NCBI GenBank assembly: GCA_017448545.1
Contig: JAFSLH010000001.1
Coordinates: 1 to 64,000 of the forward strand
DNA: 64,000 nucleotides
Direction: 5' to 3'
Origin: Clostridia bacterium
GTDB taxonomy: Bacteria; Bacillota; Clostridia; Christensenellales; CAG-138
Position numbers and translations under genes: made by a program. Shown here one piece after another: positions 36,755 to 44,428 of the stretch. How positions within the stretch are numbered: the stretch's first letter is position 1; every line of letters starts with the position of its first letter. The notes under the pieces are model-generated. The model did no database searches. It was given only the letters and a program-made list of their open reading frames with translations, and had not been told where the DNA came from.

Positions 36755-36921
36755 TGTTCTTTGTCTTTATCTTTGTCTTAGTCTTTGTCTTGCTCCATTT
36801 ATGGACTGTTTCACTCCATGAATGGAGCGTCTGTCTTTGTCTTGCTCCATTTATGGTCCATTTATGGAGCGCTTGTCTTAGTCTTATCTTAGTCTCTTTC
36901 TTAATCTTGGTCTTTGTCTTG
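36755..36921. repeat. Pyrimidine-rich low-complexity tract
   Basis: The plus strand is built of near-repeats of TCTTTG and TCTTAG hexamers and two copies of GTCTTTGTCTTGCTCC followed by ATTTATGG (about 36785 and 36836). Strand asymmetry is extreme. No gene is seen between 36643 and 37049. Confidence 0.65.
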
Positions 36922-37017
36922 CATCGAAAACGATATTATTCATATCGATATCGATATTTTCGGATCGATATCGATATTTTCGGATCGATATCGATATTTT
37001 CGGATCGAAAACGATAT
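36922..37017. repeat. Three tandem 20-base palindromic repeats between flanking copies
   Basis: ATCGATATCGATATTTTCGG occurs three times without a gap (36944-36963, 36964-36983, 36984-37003). Each contains the palindrome ATCGATATCGAT. The array is flanked by direct copies of ATCGAAAACGATAT (36922-36935 and 37004-37017). Iteron-like or regulator-binding spacing (two helix turns) is notable. Confidence 0.8.
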
Positions 37018-37049
37018 GACGCGGAACGATAACGCTATGCCTCACACCG

Positions 37050-37365
37050 TCAATCGGCATACAGAATATTGTCGAACAGATCGTCCTGCGGAACGCCGGA
37101 GAGCAGATAGGTATAATCCTCCGTCGGCTCGTCGGGCTGCGGCGCGAGGATCGGCGTGCCTGCCGGCACCTCGGGCTGCTGCATTTTTGGATTCGGTTCC
37201 GGCGTAGCGACCGCAACCGGTTCCGCCGTCTGCGCAGCCTGTGCTTTGGCATTACTCGGCAGACCCGTTTCCGCCGGCGCGGTTGCAGCACCGGGCGTCA
37301 GGTTGATCGTAATGCAGGCCGTGCAGAGCAGCAGCGCATAGCGCGAACAGAAGAATGCGTTTCAT
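37050..37365 (-). pseudogene. Lipoprotein gene with a +1 frameshift in the signal peptide
   Basis: From ATG 37365 the frame reads MKRILLFALCAAALHGLHYD and soon stops. One base over, the frame reads LLLCTACITINLTP with a lipobox (LTAC-like, CTAC), then a Pro/Ala/Gln-rich mature part ending NILYADstop at 37050. Start to stop is 316 bases, one more than a multiple of three. The shift falls within GCTGCTGCT, a slippage-prone repeat. It begins 8 bases after the trxA stop, so it would be co-transcribed. It could be a real mutation or a sequence error. Confidence 0.6.
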
Positions 37366-37373
37366 GGGCTTGT

Positions 37374-37676
37374 TCACTGTACCCAGGCTTCCAGCGCGGC
37401 GAGCGGCTTCGCGCCGGCGTCACGCTTGACGATTTCGCCGTTCCGATACAGCACGACGGTCGGGATGCTCATCACCTGATGCTGCATCGCAAGTTCCGCT
37501 TCTTCGTCCACGTCGACCTTGCCGACTTTGATTTCCGGATGCTTTGCGGCAAACTGCTCGAGAATCGGGGCAAACATGCGGCACGGACCGCACCAGGTCG
37601 CCCAGAAGTCCAAAAGGACGGGCTTGTCCGACTGCAAAACTTCGCTTGCAAAATTCTTCTCTGTAATCACCAACAT
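37374..37676 (-). CDS. trxA: Thioredoxin
   Basis: A 100-residue thioredoxin with the active site WATWCGPCRMFAP and the cis-Pro loop MSIPTVVLYRNGEIV. It reduces protein disulfides in the cytoplasm with thioredoxin reductase. The ATG at 37676 follows GCAGGAGGTGTGCACA. A promoter lies just upstream and a broken lipoprotein gene downstream. Confidence 0.95.
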   Translation of the reverse strand: MLVITEKNFASEVLQSDKPVLLDFWATWCGPCRMFAPILEQFAAKHPEIKVGKVDVDEEAELAMQHQVMSIPTVVLYRNGEIVKRDAGAKPLAALEAWVQ

Positions 37677-37702
37677 TGTGCACACCTCCTGCTTTTTCCT
37701 GT

Positions 37703-37732
37703 AGTATACCCAAAGAATCCGCGGTTTGTAAA
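37703..37732 (-). promoter_or_regulatory. Promoter of trxA
   Basis: Minus strand TTTACA (37727-37732) and TATACT (37703-37708) with an 18-base spacer, 26 bases before the start codon. Confidence 0.6.
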
Positions 37733-37812
37733 GTATTGCCGCCGCTTTTGTTACAAAAAGTTTGCCTTGTCCGCGCCGCAGATGCAATGACCGCAAAAAA
37801 ACCGACGCCCCG

Positions 37813-37841
37813 TTGACACGGAACGACATCTCCCGTATAAT
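37813..37841 (+). promoter_or_regulatory. Promoter of the sulfoquinovosidase-transporter pair
   Basis: TTGACA (37813-37818) and TATAAT (37836-37841) with a 17-base spacer, 29 bases before the start codon; consensus sigma-A. Confidence 0.85.
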
Positions 37842-37870
37842 GGTAAAAGAAATGTAAAGGAGCGGACAGG

Positions 37871-39856
37871 ATGGCAGAATCAAACCTCCTAAGCGGCGTC
37901 TGGACGCTGACCGCGGACGGACTGGTGCTGGCTGCGCATCGGCCTGACCGGCCGTTTGCAACGGCGATCCGGCGGGAAAAGACGTATACGGCGGACCGCG
38001 GCACCGTAAAGGAACAGATCACGGAGACGGCGCGTATTCCGCTGACCGCGATTGCGGGCGACAGCGGCGCGTTTACACTCAGCGCGGAGGGCCGTTCGCT
38101 CAGTGTGACCGTTTCGACGGACGCGACCGGCGCGGCGCTGACCTTTTCCGGCGAGGACGGATGGGCGTATGCGTTTGCGCTTCCGGCGATCGACGGCGAG
38201 GCCGTGTTCGGCGGCGGCGAGCAGTACCGGCAGGTGAATCTGCGCGGCGAAACAGTCGTGAATTTCGTTTCCGAGCATATCAAGGCCAAGACGGTGCTCG
38301 AAAAGGCGCTTCTGCCGCGCTGCCTGTACCGGGAAAAACCCCATTCTGCGATCGGCAGCTATGCGCCGATGCCGGTGTTCCAGACCGACCGCGGCCGGCT
38401 GATCCGGTTCGATACCGAGTCGGACGGAACCTCCGTGTTTGCGGACGACGGTTACCGGTTCGAGTTCGACGCCTGTCCACGCGGGCTGTTCCTGTCCCGG
38501 GGCGAGAGCTTTGCGGCGCTGTCGCGCATTCTGGCGGCGCAGATTCCGAACCGACAATATCTGCCGGACTGGTGCTTCGACGGCATGATTCTCGGCGTGC
38601 AGGGCGGCACGCAGCGGATTCTCGACAAGGCGTTTGCGATGCTCGACGCCGGCGCAAAGGTCTGCGGCGTCTGGAGCCAGGACTGGTCGGGCTTTAACCG
38701 CACGGTCATGGGCTATCAGGTCTGGTGGAACTGGGAAGCCGACGAAACGCTGTATCCGGATTTGAAGGGCGCGATTCGGAAGCTGAACGCACGCGGCGTG
38801 CGCTTTCTTGCCTATATCAATCCGTATCTTGTCAGGGACAGCCGCCTGTACAACGAGTGTCGGGAAAAGGGCTGGCTGATCACGCATCCGGACGGCAGCG
38901 TGTACCATATCAAATCCACGACGTTCGACGCGGGCATGCTCGATCTGACCGATCCGGACGCGGTGCGCTTCATCAAGGACGTGCTGATCAAGCAAAACAT
39001 GCTCGATCTCGGCGTGTCCGGCTGGATGGCGGACTTCGGCGAATACCTGCCCGTGGACTGCGTTCTGCACGACGGCGATCCGAAGCAACTGCACAACCTC
39101 TGGCCGGTGCTTTGGGCGAAGATCAACCGTGAGGCGATCGAGGAATACGGCGCAAAGGACGCTATGTTTTTCATGCGCAGCGGCTATGTCGGCGTGCAGA
39201 GCTATGCGCCGGTACTCTGGAACGGCGATCAGCATACCGACACGACGAAGGACTACGGCATGCCGTGCGTGATGCCCGCGAGCTTTTCGCTCGGCTTTTC
39301 CGGCGCGCCGATGGTGCATTCGGATATCGGCGGCTTCTTCTCGTTCGGCAAGCTGAAACGGAACGGGGAGCTGTTCACGCGCTGGATGGAGATGAACGCG
39401 TTCTCGCTCTTGATGCGCAGCCACGAATCGATCCGTCCGTGGGCAAACGCGCAGTTCGACGCGCCGGACGTTTTGCCGTATACCGTGCGGCTGACGGCGA
39501 TCCACGCGCAGTTAAAACCGTACATTCAGCACTGCGCACAGCTTGCCGGGCAGGGGATTCCCGCGATGCGCCCCGACTTCTGGGAAACGGGCAGCTACAT
39601 GGCGGAACGCGATCCGTACAGCTATTATCTCGGCGACGATCTGTACGTCTGCCCGGTGATCGAGCCGAAAGCGAGAACACGGCAGGTCTTTTTGCCGCCG
39701 GGCGACTGGGTCGATCTTTGGAGCGGAAAAGAGTTCCCGGGCTGGACAATGTCGGTGTGGACGTTTGACGCGCCGCTCGGGCAGCCGCCGGTGTTTTACA
39801 AAAAGGACAGCGCGTTTGCGCCGCTGTTTGAACAAATCCGCATGCAAAGCAAATAA
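37871..39856 (+). CDS. Sulfoquinovosidase (GH31, YihQ type)
   Basis: A 661-residue GH31 glycosidase. VSGWMADFGEYLPVD carries the catalytic nucleophile Asp and WNGDQHTDTTKDYG the acid/base Asp. GVQGG, GVWSQDWSG and the following YQVWWNW segment match the pattern of sulfoquinovosidases, which bind the sulfonate. MRSHESIRPW and FSGAPMVHSDIGGFF complete the family core. It should release sulfoquinovose from sulfoquinovosyl glycerol or lipids; no signal peptide is seen, so it is cytosolic. The neighbouring importer and sulfo-transketolase genes support this over a general alpha-glucosidase or alpha-xylosidase. Confidence 0.85.
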   Translation: MAESNLLSGVWTLTADGLVLAAHRPDRPFATAIRREKTYTADRGTVKEQITETARIPLTAIAGDSGAFTLSAEGRSLSVTVSTDATGAALTFSGEDGWAYAFALPAIDGEAVFGGGEQYRQVNLRGETVVNFVSEHIKAKTVLEKALLPRCLYREKPHSAIGSYAPMPVFQTDRGRLIRFDTESDGTSVFADDGYRFEFDACPRGLFLSRGESFAALSRILAAQIPNRQYLPDWCFDGMILGVQGGTQRILDKAFAMLDAGAKVCGVWSQDWSGFNRTVMGYQVWWNWEADETLYPDLKGAIRKLNARGVRFLAYINPYLVRDSRLYNECREKGWLITHPDGSVYHIKSTTFDAGMLDLTDPDAVRFIKDVLIKQNMLDLGVSGWMADFGEYLPVDCVLHDGDPKQLHNLWPVLWAKINREAIEEYGAKDAMFFMRSGYVGVQSYAPVLWNGDQHTDTTKDYGMPCVMPASFSLGFSGAPMVHSDIGGFFSFGKLKRNGELFTRWMEMNAFSLLMRSHESIRPWANAQFDAPDVLPYTVRLTAIHAQLKPYIQHCAQLAGQGIPAMRPDFWETGSYMAERDPYSYYLGDDLYVCPVIEPKARTRQVFLPPGDWVDLWSGKEFPGWTMSVWTFDAPLGQPPVFYKKDSAFAPLFEQIRMQSK

Positions 39857-39880
39857 GGAACAACGGAAAGGGGAGAAACC

Positions 39881-41296
39881 ATGGAGAGTAAGCAGGGAAC
39901 GTCTTATATTGCCCGCACGAGCGGCATTAAGATGAAGGACAAAATCGGCTATGCGATGGGCGATCTTGCGTCCTGTCTCGTGTTCGGACTGACGCAGAGC
40001 ATCCTGAACAAGTATTACACGGACGTATTGGAGATCAGCGTGCTCAGCGTCATGATCATGACGATCGTCGCGCGCATCTGGGATGCGATCAACGACCCGA
40101 TCTGGGGCCGCATCATTGACAGCGCAAAGCCGCGCAGAGACGGCCGCTATCGCCACTGGGTCAAGTTTTTTGCCGTTCCGGTCGCGCTCGCGGCGGTGCT
40201 GATGTTTGCAAACGTCATGGGCTTCGGCTCGGGCGCGAAGCTCGCCTGGATCTACGTGACGTACATCCTGTTCGGCATGCTGTACACCTGCATCAATATC
40301 CCGTACGGCTCGCTGGCGCAGGTCATCACCTCGAGTGATAAGGAGCGCTCGTCGCTGTCCGTGTTCCGATCGATCGGCTCCACGTTCGGCGCCATGCCGG
40401 CCATGGTACTGGCCTCGATGTGCTATGTGAAGCTGGCCGACGGCACAAAGCAGATGGACTATACCCGCGTGTTTATCGGCGTCGTCATCATCGCCGTGCT
40501 GTCCGTCGTCGCCTATTTCCTCTGCTACCTGTGGACGAAGGAGCGCGTCGAGTCGAAGCCGGAACCGAAGCAGAAGGGCAATACGCTGCGCGTGATCAAA
40601 ACGCTGCTTGGGAGCCGTCCGTTCATGGCGGTCAGCATCGCGTCGATGCTGTTCCTCGCCGCGCAGATGTTCGGGCAGGGCTATAACGCGTACCTGTTCG
40701 ACCACTTCTTCGGCATGCCGGGGCTGACGATGCTGCCGACCGTGTTCCAGTATCTGCCGGTCGCGATCGTCATGTTCTTCGCGACGAAGCTCGGCAACCG
40801 GTTCGGCCGCCGCGAGGTCTGCTCCTACGGCATCCTGCTCGCCGCCGTGTTCTATATCGTCCTGTTCGTGCTGGCGCTGTTCGGGATCACGAGCGTCTGG
40901 ATGTACCTCGCCGCGTGCCTGATGAGCGGCATCGGCACGGCGTTCATCTTCCTGCTGATCTGGGCGCTCGCCGCCGACGCGATCGACTACAACAAGGTCG
41001 TGCTCGGGCTGAACGACGAAGCGACGAGCTACGCGTTCTATTCGTTCATGCGCAAGCTCGGGCAGACGGTGGCGACGATTTTGATCAACGTGCCGCTGCT
41101 GCGAATCGGCTACGACGGCGCGAACCTCAAGACCGAAGGGCTTTCCGCGGACGCGCTGCAGTCCATGTATAACTCCTCGGTCATGATCCCGGCCGTGCTG
41201 TTCCTGCTCGTGTTCCTGATTCTGCGGTTCCTGTACCCGCTGAGCAAGAAGAAGATCGAAGAGCTGCAAGAGCAGAAGGACGCAATCATGCAATAA
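39881..41296 (+). CDS. GPH-family sugar:cation symporter, probable sulfoquinovoside importer
   Basis: A 471-residue MFS protein with 12 predicted helices. Features of the glycoside-pentoside-hexuronide group are KIGYAMGDLASCLVFGL at the start, IVARIWDAINDPIWGRIIDS and the NRFGRREVCSYG loop. It is related in type to YihO/YihP, the transporters of E. coli sulfoquinovose genes. It follows the glycosidase by 24 bases with a GGGGAG site, so the two form one unit. The substrate is inferred from context. Confidence 0.82.
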   Translation: MESKQGTSYIARTSGIKMKDKIGYAMGDLASCLVFGLTQSILNKYYTDVLEISVLSVMIMTIVARIWDAINDPIWGRIIDSAKPRRDGRYRHWVKFFAVPVALAAVLMFANVMGFGSGAKLAWIYVTYILFGMLYTCINIPYGSLAQVITSSDKERSSLSVFRSIGSTFGAMPAMVLASMCYVKLADGTKQMDYTRVFIGVVIIAVLSVVAYFLCYLWTKERVESKPEPKQKGNTLRVIKTLLGSRPFMAVSIASMLFLAAQMFGQGYNAYLFDHFFGMPGLTMLPTVFQYLPVAIVMFFATKLGNRFGRREVCSYGILLAAVFYIVLFVLALFGITSVWMYLAACLMSGIGTAFIFLLIWALAADAIDYNKVVLGLNDEATSYAFYSFMRKLGQTVATILINVPLLRIGYDGANLKTEGLSADALQSMYNSSVMIPAVLFLLVFLILRFLYPLSKKKIEELQEQKDAIMQ

Positions 41297-41312
41297 ACGT
41301 CCAAAATCGACA

Positions 41313-41351
41313 AGGGACTGTAACCTTCACCGGCTGCAGTCCCTGTTTTTT
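41313..41351 (+). terminator. Terminator after the importer
   Basis: AGGGACTG pairs with CAGTCCCT around a 16-base loop, followed by GTTTTTT. It separates the plus-strand pair from the converging minus-strand pair. Confidence 0.8.
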
Positions 41352-41357
41352 GTCCGA

Positions 41358-42107
41358 TCAGATGCGCTTTGCGAGTTCGAGCGCGATATCCAGCTTGTCG
41401 AAATTGTGGTTCGCGTCGTGCAGCCCTTCGTTTTCGTAGACAGGCGCGTCGAGAACGTCGCCGGTGACCAGAAAATCATAGAGCGTAAAGCCGTGGAAGT
41501 TGCAGATCGCCTGCAAGCCCGAAAGCTCCATCTCAACCGCGATGCAGCCCTCCGCCTGCCGCGCTGCGACCTGGTTTCTCGTTTCGCGGTAGGGCGCGTC
41601 CGTCGTCCATACCCGGCCCTTGACGTACGGCAGCCGCAGCTCGTCAAACAGATTGGCAAGCGCGTCAGCCGTGCCGATCCGGATATAGTCCGCGGGCGGC
41701 GCGTAATGGTAGGACATGCCTTCGTCGCGGTACGCTTCGGTCGGGATGACGTATTTTCCCTCCGTTTCGGCGCGGTTCAGGCTGCCCGCCGAACCGAACG
41801 CGAGAAACTTCGTTGCGCCGGTCTGCCAGTTCAGTTCAATGAGATCGTTGCCCGCGCCGGTGGCGCCGACCGAAAGCAGCAGCGCGCCGATCGTTTTGCC
41901 GGCATATTCAAAGAGACAGATCGGGTGTTCGCCGTTGACCGATCGAATCGTTCCGACCGTGCGCACGGGGAACCGCGTCTGCAGTTCGCCGAAAATCCGT
42001 TCGGAAAACGTCAGAATGCAGAGCTCGCAAAGGTGCCGCTGCGGGCCCAGGAACGCTTCGGGACCGAACACCGGCTCGGACTGGTTGTCAAACGAATGCA
42101 CGATCAT
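41358..42107 (-). CDS. Nucleoside phosphorylase family protein
   Basis: A 249-residue PNP/UDP-phosphorylase fold protein. GALLLSVGATGAGNDLIELN, FLAFGSAGSL, RVWTTDAPYRET and IAVEMELSGLQAICNFHG cover the phosphate-, ribose- and base-site motifs. The family cleaves purine or pyrimidine nucleosides with phosphate. It starts three bases after the isomerase gene and shares its promoter. Its role in a sulfosugar cluster is unclear: it may be unrelated, or act on a nucleoside-like or pentose product. Confidence 0.8.
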   Translation of the reverse strand: MIVHSFDNQSEPVFGPEAFLGPQRHLCELCILTFSERIFGELQTRFPVRTVGTIRSVNGEHPICLFEYAGKTIGALLLSVGATGAGNDLIELNWQTGATKFLAFGSAGSLNRAETEGKYVIPTEAYRDEGMSYHYAPPADYIRIGTADALANLFDELRLPYVKGRVWTTDAPYRETRNQVAARQAEGCIAVEMELSGLQAICNFHGFTLYDFLVTGDVLDAPVYENEGLHDANHNFDKLDIALELAKRI

Positions 42108-42110
42108 GGC

Positions 42111-43451
42111 TCAGTACCGACAGACGGGGAAGCCGAAGAACGTCGCAAGCGCTTCGAGCGTTTCGGCGTGGCGGCCGCGGATCACGACAAAGTGCGGCTC
42201 AAACCCGGCTTTTACGCTGCTTTCCACAAGCTCCCGCGCGGGCGCGTCGGTTCGCACGACGACGCTTGTGCCGGTAAACTGCTTCGGCTTGTCGAGCGCC
42301 GCGCCTTCGGCAAGGAAGAACCGGAACGACCCGTCCGGCTCGCGGCCGACGCGGAAGATCGTCGCGTCGTCAAACGCTTCGCAGCCGAAATCCATGGCGG
42401 GGCCGATCTTGCGGTTCGGATGTACGCCGACCGTCGCGCCCGTATCCCGCCGCGCGAGCGAGCAGGCCGCCGCGCCGCAGTGCCAGAATGTGACCGTGTT
42501 TTCCGTTTCGTCGAGCGAGACCGGATCGCCGAAAAAGACGGGGGAGCAGGACAACTGCATGCCCATCCACATCGACAGCGCGCCGTAGATGTCCGATTCG
42601 CAGGCGGCGGCGACGCCGTCGTCGTTCAGCATCGAAAGCACCGTGCAGACCGGCGTGCCGAACGCGGTGAAAAAGTCCGGCCAGCAGCGGGACGCAAGCG
42701 CGCCGATTCCGCTTTGCCGGATATAGTCGCTGTACGCCTTGTACAGACGCGCGTGATCGAGCCGGTTCCGCTCGGGCGTGCAGTCGAGACCGCAGGTCGC
42801 GCAATCGGTTTTTTCGAGATAGGGGCGGCATTCCTCGTCCGTATAGCCCTTGGCCCGGTCGATCAGTTCGCGCGCTTCGATCGCTTCCAGCTCCGCGCCG
42901 AATACGTGCGTCAGTTCGCTGTCCAGCGCGCGGCCGAACCCGAATCCCTGCGGCGTGTGGCCGACGGCGGCGATCTTCAGCGAGCGCAGCGCATGCTTCA
43001 GCGCAGCCGCCGCGACACCGGCGCGCAGCGTCGCTTGCACGCATTCTTCCTCCGGCGCGCCGAAGGCGTAGAGAAACGGCCGGTCGCCGAAGGCGCGCAG
43101 CGCGTTTGCCGCAGAATAAGCGCCGGTCAGTGAATTCAGCCGCAGCCGTCCGCCGTCGATGACCGGCTCGCGCAGCGTCCAGAGCACGACGGGACAATCG
43201 CAGGCGCGCAGTACTTCGGACATATAGGCCGCGTTGGCAAACGTCAGGTTCTGAAACACGACAAGGTCGGGCGAAAGCGGCGCAAGGTAGGCGCGCAGCG
43301 CGTCGATCGAGAGCAGTTTTTCCGCCGGAACCACGAACCGCGCGTCGATTGAAAGCAGTGTTTTCTTCGACCGGACAAAGGCGTCTTCAGCGCTTTCCAT
43401 ATGAAAAGTCGGTACGCCGACCGGGACGTAAACAGGGGTAAAAGGCTTCAC
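42111..43451 (-). CDS. L-fucose/L-arabinose isomerase-family enzyme, probable sulfoquinovose isomerase
   Basis: A 446-residue protein of the fucose/arabinose isomerase superfamily. Visible are VKPFTPVYVPVGVPTFHMES at the start, DLVVFQNLTFANAAYMSEVL, a Cys cluster (CATCGLDC), SDIYGALSMWMGMQL, and a terminal HCGAAACSLA...NRKIGPAMDFGC metal-site region. Related enzymes convert sulfoquinovose to sulfofructose in sulfo-transaldolase and sulfo-transketolase clusters. The start is a GTG at 43451 after CGGAGGATCCTTCCC; an ATG at 43493 overlaps the promoter -10 and cannot be used. The operon continues with the nucleoside phosphorylase. Confidence 0.7.
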   Translation of the reverse strand: MKPFTPVYVPVGVPTFHMESAEDAFVRSKKTLLSIDARFVVPAEKLLSIDALRAYLAPLSPDLVVFQNLTFANAAYMSEVLRACDCPVVLWTLREPVIDGGRLRLNSLTGAYSAANALRAFGDRPFLYAFGAPEEECVQATLRAGVAAAALKHALRSLKIAAVGHTPQGFGFGRALDSELTHVFGAELEAIEARELIDRAKGYTDEECRPYLEKTDCATCGLDCTPERNRLDHARLYKAYSDYIRQSGIGALASRCWPDFFTAFGTPVCTVLSMLNDDGVAAACESDIYGALSMWMGMQLSCSPVFFGDPVSLDETENTVTFWHCGAAACSLARRDTGATVGVHPNRKIGPAMDFGCEAFDDATIFRVGREPDGSFRFFLAEGAALDKPKQFTGTSVVVRTDAPARELVESSVKAGFEPHFVVIRGRHAETLEALATFFGFPVCRY

Positions 43452-43471
43452 GGGAAGGATCCTCCGAAATA

Positions 43472-43490
43472 ATTCAATCTTTTTATCAAT
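43472..43490. promoter_or_regulatory. Putative operator, left arm
   Basis: ATTCAATCTTTTTATCAAT. Its reverse complement ATTGATAAAAAGATTGAAT nearly equals the right-hand site at 43559-43578. It overlaps the -10/+1 region of the minus-strand promoter. Confidence 0.6.
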
Positions 43491-43517
43491 CATAGTCCGA
43501 TTTCGTGAAAAAGTCAA
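43489..43517 (-). promoter_or_regulatory. Promoter of the isomerase-phosphorylase operon
   Basis: Minus strand TTGACT (43512-43517) and TATGAT (43489-43494) with a 17-base spacer. It fixes the isomerase start at the downstream GTG. Confidence 0.75.
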
Positions 43518-43526
43518 GGGATCATC

Positions 43527-43555
43527 TTGACAATTCCGCAGAATATGGGTAAAAT
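43527..43555 (+). promoter_or_regulatory. Promoter of the sulfo-transketolase operon
   Basis: TTGACA (43527-43532) and TAAAAT (43550-43555) with a 17-base spacer, back to back with the minus-strand promoter. Confidence 0.8.
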
Positions 43556-43558
43556 CAT

Positions 43559-43578
43559 ATTGATTAACAAGATTGAAT
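43559..43578. promoter_or_regulatory. Putative operator, right arm
   Basis: ATTGATTAACAAGATTGAAT lies just after the plus-strand -10. With the inverted copy at 43472-43490 it forms a symmetric pair around the divergent promoters. The ROK regulator of the cluster is the obvious candidate binder. Confidence 0.6.
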
Positions 43579-43596
43579 AAACAAGGAGAAAAGAAC

Positions 43597-44424
43597 TTGA
43601 AAACGGATTTGAAAGCCATTTGTCAGGACATCCGCTGCGACGTTGCGGAGTCGATCGGACACTTAGGCGTGGGACACATCGGCGGCTGCCTTTCGGTTGT
43701 GGAACTGTTGGCGGTATTGTACTTTCGGGAGATGCGGATCGATCCGGCGCAGCCGAACATGCCGGGCCGCGATCGGTTTGTCTGCTCCAAGGGCCATGCC
43801 GGCCCGGCGGTCTACGCGGCGCTGGCGGAGCGCGGCTACTTCGATCGCTCGCTGCTTCTGACGCTGAACCAGGGCGGGACGAACCTGCCGAGCCATTGCG
43901 ACTGCAACCGGACGCCGGGCGTCGATATGACGACGGGCAGTCTCGGACAGGGCTTTTCCTGCGCGGTCGGCGCGGCGCTCGGCGCGAAACTCGCGAAAGA
44001 CGGCGCGATCGTCTATACGCTGATCGGCGACGGCGAAACGCAGGAGGGGCAGATCTGGGAAGCGGCGATGTTCGCCGCGGCGAAGAAGCTCGATAACCTG
44101 ATCGGCTTCACCGATTACAACAAGCTGCAGATCGACGGTACGGTGGAGGAGGTCAACGGGATCGCTCCGCTCGCGGAAAAGTGGGCGGCGTTCGGCTGGA
44201 ACGTGATCGATGTGGAGGACGGCAACGACGTGGAGCAGGTGCTCGCGGCGGTGCAGCATGCAAAGCTCGGCGTCGGCGGCGGAAAACCGACGATGGTGCT
44301 GCTGAACACGGTCAAGGGCTGCGGAATCCATTGGGTTGAAGAGCTCAGAAGCGGCAATCACAATACGAATTTCACGGCGGAGCAGGCGGCTGCCGCCGTG
44401 CGGGAAATCCGCGGGGAGGCGTAA
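43597..44424 (+). CDS. sqwG: Transketolase N-terminal subunit, probable sulfofructose transketolase part
   Basis: A 275-residue protein equal to the thiamine-diphosphate-binding half of transketolase. Motifs are SKGHAGPAVYAALAERGYF, MTTGSLGQGFSCAVG and the ThDP/Mg motif IGDGETQEGQIWEAAMFA with NNLIGFTDYNKLQIDG-like LDNLIGFTDYNKLQIDG. The other half is the next gene. In the sulfo-transketolase pathway the split SqwGH cuts sulfofructose to a C4 sulfosugar and then again to sulfoacetaldehyde. The start is a TTG at 43597 with AAGGAG 8 bases upstream. The symbol rests on gene context. Confidence 0.82.
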   Translation: MKTDLKAICQDIRCDVAESIGHLGVGHIGGCLSVVELLAVLYFREMRIDPAQPNMPGRDRFVCSKGHAGPAVYAALAERGYFDRSLLLTLNQGGTNLPSHCDCNRTPGVDMTTGSLGQGFSCAVGAALGAKLAKDGAIVYTLIGDGETQEGQIWEAAMFAAAKKLDNLIGFTDYNKLQIDGTVEEVNGIAPLAEKWAAFGWNVIDVEDGNDVEQVLAAVQHAKLGVGGGKPTMVLLNTVKGCGIHWVEELRSGNHNTNFTAEQAAAAVREIRGEA

Positions 44425-44428
44425 CGGT

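Noticed and set aside
36944..37003. CRISPR array
   Set aside because: The 20-base repeats are contiguous, without spacers, and no cas gene is present.
36884..37291. Arg-rich 135-codon frame on the minus strand
   Set aside because: It runs through the tandem repeats and the real (frameshifted) lipoprotein gene in the wrong frame; its composition is that of a shadow frame.
37871..39505. Long open frames on the strand opposite the sulfoquinovosidase and other GC-rich genes
   Set aside because: They are antisense shadows of well-supported genes: no ribosome binding sites, low-complexity Arg/His-rich composition.
43493..43619. Upstream ATG/TTG starts for the sugar isomerase
   Set aside because: They lie in or upstream of the -10 box (43489-43494), so the transcript could not contain them; the GTG at 43451 has a proper ribosome binding site.
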